Source: Proteiniphilum sp.
GTDB lineage: Bacteria; Bacteroidota; Bacteroidia; Bacteroidales; Dysgonomonadaceae
Direction: 5' to 3'
Assembly: GCA_012728465.1 (NCBI GenBank)
Contig: JAAYFB010000081.1
Coordinates: 1-8,266, forward strand
Length of the DNA stretch: 8,266 nucleotides
Shown: positions 1 through 5,472 of the stretch, in pieces
Layout of the letters: each line of letters starts with the position of its first letter
Numbering within the stretch: position 1 is the first letter of the stretch
Notes under the pieces: generated by a model
What the model saw: only the letters and a program-made list of their open reading frames with translations
The model's database searches: none
What the model was told of the DNA's origin: nothing
Position numbers and translations under genes: made by a program

Positions 1-152
1 ATAATATAAGAAATGCACGAAATACTACCACTACAATACCAGAAGCGGTGCTCAATGTAATCTAATGTGCTTTTGTGTAAGCTTCAACATCTGCCATTCT
101 ATTATATTTCTTTTTCAAGCTTGTAATAGTTAATAAGCAAGTCTTCATAACC
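1..152. other. Unassigned left-edge sequence
   Basis: I cannot assign a gene here with confidence. Three weak readings exist. On the plus strand, a frame open from the window edge ends at a TAA at 63-65 and would encode a C-terminus ending in TIPEAVLNVI; a convergent neighbour of coaA would fit this. On the minus strand a 28-codon ORF (62-148, beginning MKTCLLTITS) starts four bases after the coaA stop. In the same minus frame after its stop, a hydrophobic stretch (SGIVVVVFRAFLIL) runs off the edge at base 1, with only a TTG (53-55) as a start. None has a recognisable motif. No intrinsic terminator for coaA is evident; two AAGCTT copies (79-84 and 116-121) flank the middle but no T-run follows them. 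Confidence 0.3.
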
Positions 153-1106
153 CTATATCTTCCTTATCCTCACACCCCTAACAAAGTGGTGTTCTCCTTT
201 TTCTAAAATTAGGTCTGCTCTAAATCTGGTGGGGAGTATGTTTTGTACAAGGTTGGGGCAGTTAATATCATCCCACACATTGTTTGCAAACTCTAGCAGT
301 TCTTCTTCGTTGTATGATGCGTATTGATGGAAATAAGATTCTGGATTAGCAAAAGCGGTTTGTTGCAATGTTTTAAATCTTTCAATGTACCATTGTTTGA
401 TATTCTTTTCTGCCGCATCAACATAAATTGAGAAGTCGAAAAAGTCGGAAACGAAAACTCTACGTCTTGGCTTTTTGCTAACTGTAACCTGCAATACGTT
501 TATTCCCTCAACAATTAGTATGTCTGGTTTTCTAATTACTTGTGTTTGATCGGGCATAATGTCATAGTAAAGATGAGAATAAACTGGAGTTTGAAGAACC
601 TCTTTTCCTGATTTCACTGCTGCAAGAAAAGCTAGTAGTTTTTTTGCATCATAACTTTCGGGAAATCCCTTTTTGTTAAGTAAGTTTTTCTCTTCTAGCT
701 CCTCATTTGAGTAAAGAAAGCCATCTGTTGTTACTAGCTCCACTTTTGGCTTCTCGGGCAACATTGATAGAAGTTTTTGCAACACTCGGGCTGTGGTGCT
801 TTTTCCTACTGCAACACTTCCTGCAATGCCAATGATGTAGGGTATAGTTTGGCTTTGTCTTTTAAAAAACTCCTCTCTTTCGGTGTGTAGGTTTCGATAG
901 TGAGTTATATGAATTTGAAGAAGCCTAATTAAAGGAATGTAAATATCTTCAACTTCCTCCATGTTTAGAGGTTCATTTAGTCCATGAAGAGCATTCAGAT
1001 CAATATCAGCAATAGGAAACTGAGGGTGATCCTCAAGAATTTTCCATTCGTCCCTTGTGAAACTTCTGAATGGAGAGTAAGTTGCATTGTAGTTTTTCAA
1101 CTTCAT
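153..1106 (-). CDS. coaA: Type I pantothenate kinase
   Basis: This cytoplasmic enzyme phosphorylates pantothenate with ATP to 4'-phosphopantothenate, the first and usually rate-controlling step of coenzyme A synthesis. The 317 residues match the length of the bacterial type I family (E. coli CoaA has 316) and run collinear with it. Visible landmarks are the P-loop GSVAVGKST at 96-104, TTDGF at 126-130 with Asp128 in the place of the family's catalytic aspartate, the PVYSHLYYD block at 174-182, VEGINVLQ at 199-206, ERF with Arg244, and the family's C-terminal block NLVQNILPTRFRADLIL at 285-301. The ATG at 1104-1106 gives the expected N-terminus (YSPFRSFTRDEW) and lies about 33 bases from a promoter-like element. 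Type I enzymes are commonly feedback-inhibited by CoA; that is family knowledge and is not visible here. The nearest upstream gene on the same strand is htpG, but a terminator separates them, so coaA is probably transcribed alone. Confidence 0.96.
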   Translation of the reverse strand: MKLKNYNATYSPFRSFTRDEWKILEDHPQFPIADIDLNALHGLNEPLNMEEVEDIYIPLIRLLQIHITHYRNLHTEREEFFKRQSQTIPYIIGIAGSVAVGKSTTARVLQKLLSMLPEKPKVELVTTDGFLYSNEELEEKNLLNKKGFPESYDAKKLLAFLAAVKSGKEVLQTPVYSHLYYDIMPDQTQVIRKPDILIVEGINVLQVTVSKKPRRRVFVSDFFDFSIYVDAAEKNIKQWYIERFKTLQQTAFANPESYFHQYASYNEEELLEFANNVWDDINCPNLVQNILPTRFRADLILEKGEHHFVRGVRIRKI

Positions 1107-1138
1107 TTTTGTTAGAACATTATTCTTAATTTGAAGTG

Positions 1139-1146
1139 CAAAGATA
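1139..1146 (-). promoter_or_regulatory. Candidate coaA promoter, -7 element
   Basis: Read on the minus strand this is TATCTTTG, an exact match to the Bacteroidota -7 consensus TAnnTTTG. It would start transcription about 25 bases before the coaA ATG. The -33 element is weak: a TTTG exists on the minus strand (1162-1165) but only 15 bases away rather than the usual 19 to 21. Confidence 0.5.
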
Positions 1147-1200
1147 TAACTGATTATAATACAAACAGCTATTTTGTGTCACTAATATCACATAAATGGT

Positions 1201-1234
1201 GTTTACCGAGTAATTTAGTTACTGATAGGTAAGC
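1201..1234. repeat. Imperfect two-part hairpin
   Basis: Outer arms GTTTACC (1201-1207) and GGTAAGC (1228-1234) pair with one G-T wobble. Inner arms AGTAA (1209-1213) and TTACT (1219-1223) pair around a five-base loop. There is no T-run on either side, so it is not an obvious terminator. It lies upstream of the coaA promoter candidate and downstream of the htpG terminator; its function is unknown. Confidence 0.35.
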
Positions 1235-1337
1235 CTTCCAAATAAAAAACCTCAATTTGACTTTTGGCGAACAAACCGAGCTGGTATTTTAATAAATTAG
1301 GATTTTATTAGTTAGCAATAAGATTAGATTCAATTGC

Positions 1338-1380
1338 AAAAAAAATATCCAGCAACTTGCTAAATGCTGTTGCTGGATAT
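1338..1380 (-). terminator. Intrinsic terminator of htpG
   Basis: A perfect 12-bp stem (1345-1356 with 1369-1380, core CCAGCAAC/GTTGCTGG) encloses a 12-base loop. An A8 tract at 1338-1345 becomes a U-run directly after the stem on the minus strand. It begins about 29 bases after the htpG stop codon, which supports transcription ending there before coaA. Confidence 0.9.
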
Positions 1381-1408
1381 ATAATCTTTTAATTTAAATC
1401 TTTTGTCA

Positions 1409-3319
1409 CTATAGCATATCAGTGCTTCTTTTGATGAAGTTGCTTAATGCTTCGCCTTTGAGTAATCCGTTTGAAAGTAGAGATAAATCTATAAGTTGCT
1501 TCAATTTATTGTTACTTGCTGCAGAATTAATAGATTCATCTTTTGATTTGTTTTTCACCTCCTCAAAGAATGACTTAATGATTGGGTGTTCCATATTAAC
1601 TATAGCTTGCATCATATTAGGCATTTCTCCATAGAAGGCCATACCTGGTTGCATTGCCGACATCTCTTTCATTCTACGCATAAATTCGTCTTGAGTAATT
1701 TGTATAGGCTTAGTGCTTTCACCCAAGTTCTTGAAAGTAACGTTGAACTCAGTTTTTTCAATTTTGGGAAGTAATGACTGTATAGACTCTGTTAGATTTT
1801 CTTTTTCGGTATCTGAAAGCTCTACGTCTGTATTTTCCTCTTTTTCAATTAATTGCTCAATGGTGTTGCTATCTACTCTAACAAACTTAGTTTTTTCAAG
1901 TTTTTGCTCCAGTTGACCTATCCAGTGAGTATCTAGTTGACCATCCATAATCAATACATCATATCCCTTTTCTTTAGCAGTCTCAATAAAAGAGTATTGC
2001 TCCTGCTTGTCAGTAGAGTATAAATAGACTAAAGTATCATCTTTATCTTTTTGATTACTTTCTATAAGAGTCTTGTATTCATCGAGAGTGAAATACTTAT
2101 TGTCAGTATTTTTAACGAGGCTAAACTTAACCGCACGGTCATAAAATCTATTCTCGGTAAGCATTCCATATTCTACAAATACTTTAAGGCTATCCCATTT
2201 CTCTTCTAGCTGTGCTCTATCGTTTTTGAAAATCTCCTCAAGTTTGTCAGCTACTTTTTTTGTAATGTGGCTCGAAATCTTTTTAACATTGCCATCGCTT
2301 TGTAGATATGAGCGGGACACGTTGAGCGGTATATCAGGAGAATCGATTACACCATGAAGAAGTGTCAGGAATTCTGGAACGATGCCTTCAACTGAATCCG
2401 TAACGAATACTTGATTGCTGTATAGCTGAATTTTGTTTCGTTGTAGCTCCATATTGTTATTCACCTTTGGGAAATACAATATTCCTGTCAGGTTAAATGG
2501 GTAATCAACATTTAGATGTATCCAAAATAGAGGTTCATCCATAGTCATTGGATAGAGCTTACGATAGAAGCTAATGTAATCCTCGTCCTTAAGTTCGGAT
2601 GGTCTTTGCTTCCAAAGTGGGTTTACTTCGTTTATTACATTATCCTCATCAGTTTCGACATATTTTCCGCTTTCACCCTCTTTTCCTGCTTGCCATTCTT
2701 GTTTTTTTCCAAAAGCAACAGGAATAGGCAGAAACTTACAGTATTTATTAAGTAGCGATTCTATTTTGCTTTGTTCTAAAAACTCTTGGTTCTCTTCGTC
2801 AATATATAATATTATGTCAGTTCCTCTGTCATCTTTGTCAGCTACTGACATTACGTACTCAGGATCTCCCTCGCATGACCACTTTACGGCATCGCCGCCT
2901 TTGTGAGACTTTGTTACAATTTCTACTTTTTTTGCTACCATAAATGTAGAGTAGAACCCTAAACCAAAGTGCCCTATTATTGCATTGGCATTGTCCTTGT
3001 ACTGGTCCAGAAAATCGTTGGCAGATGATAAAGCAATTTGATTAATATATTTGTCAACTTCTTCGGCTGTCATACCTATTCCTCTGTCAGAAACGGTGAG
3101 TGTGCCAGCCTTCTTGTCTATTGACACCTTTACAGTTAGATCGCCCATATCGCCTTTGAATTCACCAACCTCTGACAAGGTTTTTAATTTTTGTGTTGCG
3201 TCAACTGCGTTTGAAACTATTTCACGAAGAAAGATTTCGTGGTCACTATAAAGAAATTTTTTAATGATGGGGAATATATTACCTGTTGTTACCCCAATTT
3301 GGCCTTTTTTAGTTGTCAT
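1409..3319 (-). CDS. htpG: HtpG, bacterial Hsp90 chaperone
   Basis: HtpG is a cytosolic, dimeric, ATP-driven chaperone that remodels client proteins, often together with DnaK. The N-terminal GHKL ATPase domain (about 1-215) shows the catalytic Glu33 in LREIVSNAVDA, Asn37 for Mg-ATP, Asp78 in SDRGIGM (77-83), the lid glycine motif GHFGLGFYS (116-124) and GTDIILY (166-172). The middle domain (about 230-500) carries LNVSRSYLQSD with Arg336 in the position of the ATP-contacting arginine. The C-terminal dimerisation domain includes QPGMAFYGEMPNM and ends GEALSNFIKRSTDML. The protein has 636 residues; the Bacteroides and Porphyromonas homologues I recall are about 680, with a charged, lysine-rich insertion before the final helices that is short here (NKSKDESINSAASNN). 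The ATG at 3317-3319 gives the standard N-terminus. The gene is divergent from the sigma factor and has its own terminator. Confidence 0.97.
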   Translation of the reverse strand: MTTKKGQIGVTTGNIFPIIKKFLYSDHEIFLREIVSNAVDATQKLKTLSEVGEFKGDMGDLTVKVSIDKKAGTLTVSDRGIGMTAEEVDKYINQIALSSANDFLDQYKDNANAIIGHFGLGFYSTFMVAKKVEIVTKSHKGGDAVKWSCEGDPEYVMSVADKDDRGTDIILYIDEENQEFLEQSKIESLLNKYCKFLPIPVAFGKKQEWQAGKEGESGKYVETDEDNVINEVNPLWKQRPSELKDEDYISFYRKLYPMTMDEPLFWIHLNVDYPFNLTGILYFPKVNNNMELQRNKIQLYSNQVFVTDSVEGIVPEFLTLLHGVIDSPDIPLNVSRSYLQSDGNVKKISSHITKKVADKLEEIFKNDRAQLEEKWDSLKVFVEYGMLTENRFYDRAVKFSLVKNTDNKYFTLDEYKTLIESNQKDKDDTLVYLYSTDKQEQYSFIETAKEKGYDVLIMDGQLDTHWIGQLEQKLEKTKFVRVDSNTIEQLIEKEENTDVELSDTEKENLTESIQSLLPKIEKTEFNVTFKNLGESTKPIQITQDEFMRRMKEMSAMQPGMAFYGEMPNMMQAIVNMEHPIIKSFFEEVKNKSKDESINSAASNNKLKQLIDLSLLSNGLLKGEALSNFIKRSTDML

Positions 3320-3360
3320 TTTAAAGTCAATTTAAGTTCATACTATTGATATATGTATAG

Positions 3361-3368
3361 CAAATAGT
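3361..3368 (-). promoter_or_regulatory. Weak candidate htpG promoter
   Basis: On the minus strand this reads ACTATTTG, keeping TTTG but not the leading TA of TAnnTTTG. Its position, about 42 bases before the htpG ATG, is right. A run of nine A residues on this strand (3401-3409) lies about 45 to 55 bases before the predicted start, where an UP-like element would sit. A perfect but distant alternative is at 3569-3576. Confidence 0.3.
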
Positions 3369-3423
3369 GTGCCAGTAATATCTTTTATCTCTTTATGCGG
3401 TTTTTTTTTGATGGGTACGAAAA

Positions 3424-3460
3424 CTTTATGACACGACGTCTGTTTATACGTGTCATGAAG
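3424..3460. repeat. 12-bp inverted repeat upstream of htpG
   Basis: The arms 3424-3435 (core ATGACACG) and 3449-3460 (core CGTGTCAT) pair over 12 positions with a single T-G wobble, around a 13-base loop. No T-run of useful length follows on either strand, so a simple terminator is unlikely. Candidate roles are a protein-binding operator, a structured leader of htpG if the distant promoter at 3569-3576 is used, or part of a small RNA. It does not match the CIRCE heat-shock operator (TTAGCACTC-N9-GAGTGCTAA). Confidence 0.65.
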
Positions 3461-3652
3461 AACAAATGATATAATACCTTTTTTCATCAAATAAGTACAC
3501 GTCAATGATAAAATTAATTTAAATGTATTGATCATTTGTGCGATATTTGTGAATTTGTTTGCGAGTATCAAATTTATTTATATGGTATAGATTTATTTTG
3601 TGGTTTCCTAATTAGTTGATTATTAATTAGTACGATTAATGCCGTTTTTGTC

Positions 3653-3666
3653 TTAATTATAATTAA
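3653..3666. repeat. 14-bp perfect palindrome before sigma promoter
   Basis: TTAATTATAATTAA is its own reverse complement. Its centre lies about 65 bases before the predicted start of the sigma factor transcript, a position used by activators. It contains only A and T in an AT-rich gap, so chance is a serious alternative. Confidence 0.3.
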
Positions 3667-3687
3667 CAGATGTTTCTGTCCTAATAA

Positions 3688-3718
3688 GTTGTATAAGGCA
3701 GAAAGTTTTCTAAATTTG
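3688..3718 (+). promoter_or_regulatory. Promoter of the ECF sigma factor gene
   Basis: TAAATTTG (3711-3718) matches the Bacteroidota -7 consensus TAnnTTTG exactly. GTTG (3688-3691) matches three of four bases of the -33 TTTG, with the usual 19-base spacing. Predicted start is near 3725, giving a leader of about 77 bases. A small inverted repeat ATTTGT-N5-ACAAAT (3714-3730) overlaps the -7 element and start region and could bind a regulator. This looks like a housekeeping-sigma promoter. Confidence 0.65.
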
Positions 3719-3801
3719 TAATTGACAAATCGAAAATGAACTCACTTGTAAGAGTTGAAAAACGAATGTCATTTAACACAACAATTTAAAAAATTACAGG
3801 T

Positions 3802-4320
3802 ATGAAGTCACAAAAAGCTTTCGAAAAAAGTCTGCTAGGTTTACAAGACAACATGTTTAACTTCGCCTTGTCATTGACCGCTGACCGAGAAGATGCCAAA
3901 GACCTATTGCAAGAAACAACGCTACGCGTGTTAGACAATAGAGAGAAGTATTACGAAAATGTAAACTTCAAAGGGTGGGTGTTTACTATTATGCATAATA
4001 TCTTTGTGAATAATTATCGCAAAATAGTTAGAAGTCAGACAATAATAGACAGAACAGAGAACTTGTATCATCTTAATCTTCCTCAAGACTCTGGTTTTAA
4101 TACTCCTGATGGTGCTTACACTATTAAGGAAATTAACCAAGCTATATCAAGCTTCACAGATGAGTATAAAGTTCCGTTCTCAATGCACGTTTCGGGTTAT
4201 AAATATGAAGAAATAGCTAAACATTTGGGCTTGCCAATAGGTACTGTAAAAAGTCGTATCTTCTTTGCAAGAAAGCGTTTGCAACAAATGTTGAAAGATT
4301 TTAGATACTACACCGAATAG
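3802..4320 (+). CDS. ECF-type (sigma-70 family) RNA polymerase sigma factor
   Basis: This protein is predicted to direct RNA polymerase to a dedicated promoter set. At 172 residues it has the two-domain layout of ECF sigma factors. Region 2 (about 9-78) contains DAKDLLQETTLRVLDN, the core-binding helix, and FKGWVFTIMHNIFVNNYRK, the -10 recognition segment. A linker (about 79-106) contains LNLPQDSGFNTPDG. Region 4 (about 107-165) contains YKYEEIAKHLGLPIGTVKSRIFFARKRL, a helix-turn-helix for -35 recognition. There is no region 1.1 or 3. The sequence resembles a well-conserved ECF sigma factor of Bacteroides that I know from memory; I cannot name its regulon. No anti-sigma gene follows: a terminator does, then a transporter. 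It therefore appears to be an orphan, regulated by its own transcription or by a distant partner. The ATG at 3802 has no Shine-Dalgarno sequence, which is normal for the phylum. Confidence 0.93.
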   Translation: MKSQKAFEKSLLGLQDNMFNFALSLTADREDAKDLLQETTLRVLDNREKYYENVNFKGWVFTIMHNIFVNNYRKIVRSQTIIDRTENLYHLNLPQDSGFNTPDGAYTIKEINQAISSFTDEYKVPFSMHVSGYKYEEIAKHLGLPIGTVKSRIFFARKRLQQMLKDFRYYTE

Positions 4321-4352
4321 CGAATTGAATAGAAAACGATAATAAATAAAAG

Positions 4353-4382
4353 CACCTCTTACGAATTAAGAGGTGTTTTTTT
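4353..4382 (+). terminator. Intrinsic terminator of the sigma factor gene
   Basis: A perfect 9-bp stem CACCTCTTA (4353-4361) with TAAGAGGTG (4367-4375) closes a five-base loop and is followed by seven T residues (4376-4382). It lies 32 bases after the sigma factor stop codon, so the exchanger gene needs its own promoter. Confidence 0.92.
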
Positions 4383-4385
4383 GTC

Positions 4386-4393
4386 TATATTTG
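4386..4393 (+). promoter_or_regulatory. Candidate promoter of the exchanger gene, -7 element
   Basis: TATATTTG matches TAnnTTTG exactly and lies 49 bases before the ATG at 4443, predicting a leader of about 43 bases. It starts three bases after the sigma terminator, so the -33 region falls within the terminator hairpin; no good TTTG is present at the expected distance. Confidence 0.5.
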
Positions 4394-4442
4394 CACCTAA
4401 TTTTAGAAAGTAAAAAATTAAATACAGTAAATATATATTGAA

Positions 4443-5378
4443 ATGGAATTTGTTTGGTTATTAATCTCTCTGGTTATATTATACTTTGGTGCCGAATGGT
4501 TGGTAGGTGGTGCATCATCTTTGGCTGCACGCTTGCGTATAAGTCCACTAATCATTGGCCTCACAATAGTATCAATGGGTACTAGTGCCCCCGAGTTGGT
4601 AGTCAGTATCAAGGCTGCAATGGCAGGTCAAAGTGCACTATCGATAGGAAATGTTTTAGGCTCCAATCTTTTTAATACTGCTTTGATTTTGGGCGTGTCA
4701 GCACTTATTATTCCGCTTACTGTAAAAAGGCAGTTGTTGAAGGTGGATGTGCCAGTTATGGTGGGTGCCACCCTGTTATTTCTGATAATGTTTCTTGATG
4801 GTAAATTATCATTTACAGAGTCCATCATTCTTGTTGGATTATTTATATCTTACATGGCATACCTATTAATTGTGTCACTCAAAAATAAAGACACTAATGA
4901 AAATAATGATATAATTATTAGAATATACAAACACTGGGCAATTGATGTCTCTTTGATAGGTGTGGGGCTTGTGGGCTTAATTTATGGATCGGATTTATTG
5001 GTGGATAATGCAATTGTAATTGCTAAAAACCTAGGGATGTCAGAGGCAATGATTGGTTTGACGATAGTTGCAGCTGGAACAAGTATTCCCGAATTAGCAA
5101 CGTCAATTGTGGCAGCACTAAAGAGACAGACAGATATAGCTATAGGTAATGTAGTAGGCTCAAATACTTTTAATTTACTACTTATTTTGGGTACAGCTGG
5201 GGCCATTCATCCCATCCAAACGCCCGACATAAATATCACTGATAGTTTGTTCTTGTTAGGTACGGGATTGTTATTGTGGCTGTTTATGAAAACTAGTACT
5301 AAACTGGGAAGATTTCAAGGTTTGATATTTTTACTAGCATACATTGGATATTATGTGATGAAGATTTTTGTGAAGTAA
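4443..5378 (+). CDS. Sodium/calcium exchanger-family membrane protein (YrbG-like)
   Basis: This is an inner-membrane cation antiporter of the CaCA superfamily, likely exporting Ca2+ in exchange for Na+ or H+. Its 311 residues form about ten hydrophobic segments in two inverted halves, joined by a charged linker (about 146-165). Each half carries a complete alpha repeat. The first has GLTIVSMGTSAPELVVS (39-55, Glu51) and GNVLGSNLFN (69-78). The second has GLTIVAAGTSIPELATS (205-221, Glu217) and GNVVGSNTFN (235-244). The two glutamates correspond to the ion-coordinating pair of the archaeal exchanger NCX_Mj. Asn244 falls where, by spacing from that glutamate, NCX_Mj has Asp240, so ion preference or coupling may differ. 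Substrate cannot be fixed from sequence. The gene is a single unit between a terminator and a shared bidirectional terminator. Confidence 0.92.
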   Translation: MEFVWLLISLVILYFGAEWLVGGASSLAARLRISPLIIGLTIVSMGTSAPELVVSIKAAMAGQSALSIGNVLGSNLFNTALILGVSALIIPLTVKRQLLKVDVPVMVGATLLFLIMFLDGKLSFTESIILVGLFISYMAYLLIVSLKNKDTNENNDIIIRIYKHWAIDVSLIGVGLVGLIYGSDLLVDNAIVIAKNLGMSEAMIGLTIVAAGTSIPELATSIVAALKRQTDIAIGNVVGSNTFNLLLILGTAGAIHPIQTPDINITDSLFLLGTGLLLWLFMKTSTKLGRFQGLIFLLAYIGYYVMKIFVK

Positions 5379-5407
5379 AGTAATAACAGTCGAGTTGCAA
5401 TAAAAAT

Positions 5408-5449
5408 AAAAGAGGCAAGCGTAGATTTTATATCATGCTTGCCTCTTTT
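5408..5449. terminator. Bidirectional terminator between exchanger and lon
   Basis: A perfect 13-bp stem pairs 5408-5420 with 5437-5449 (core GAGGCAAGC/GCTTGCCTC). It has T residues at the end of the right arm and a matching A-rich flank on the left (5402-5411), giving a U-run in both directions. It serves the convergent genes on each side: 29 bases after the exchanger stop and 23 bases after the lon stop. Confidence 0.92.
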
Positions 5450-5472
5450 CGTTGTTTTGTGTTTACTGTGTG

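Larger units (their letters stand above)
1107..1408. other. coaA-htpG intergenic region
   Basis: This is a 302-base non-coding stretch between two minus-strand genes. It holds the coaA promoter candidate (1139-1146), an imperfect hairpin (1201-1234) and the htpG terminator (1338-1380). I see no small gene, tRNA or repeat in the remaining sequence, which is AT-rich. Confidence 0.6.
3320..3801. other. htpG-sigma factor divergent intergenic region
   Basis: These 482 bases between divergent genes are very AT-rich. They hold a weak htpG promoter candidate (3361-3368), an A/T nine-base tract (3401-3409), a long inverted repeat (3424-3460), a perfect -7 element on the minus strand with no clear -33 (3569-3576, read TAAATTTG), a repeated TAATTAGT (3609-3616 and 3624-3631), a 14-bp palindrome (3653-3666) and the sigma factor promoter (3688-3718). 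A minus-strand frame at 3338-3571 can be read from a TTG, but I do not call it a gene. The gap is large enough for a small RNA or a long leader; none is recognised. Confidence 0.6.

Noticed and set aside
79..121. Two AAGCTT copies as a mobile-element or terminator repeat
   Set aside because: Six-base palindromes are too short to be significant, and no T-run or target duplication accompanies them.
3424..3460. Inverted repeat as a CIRCE/HrcA heat-shock operator
   Set aside because: The arms (ATGACACG) do not match TTAGCACTC and the spacer is 13 rather than 9 bases.
3338..3571. Minus-strand frame of 77 codons upstream of htpG
   Set aside because: It starts at TTG, has no recognisable domain, and spans the strong inverted repeat and poly-T tract typical of non-coding sequence. 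Its start coincides with a promoter-like motif.
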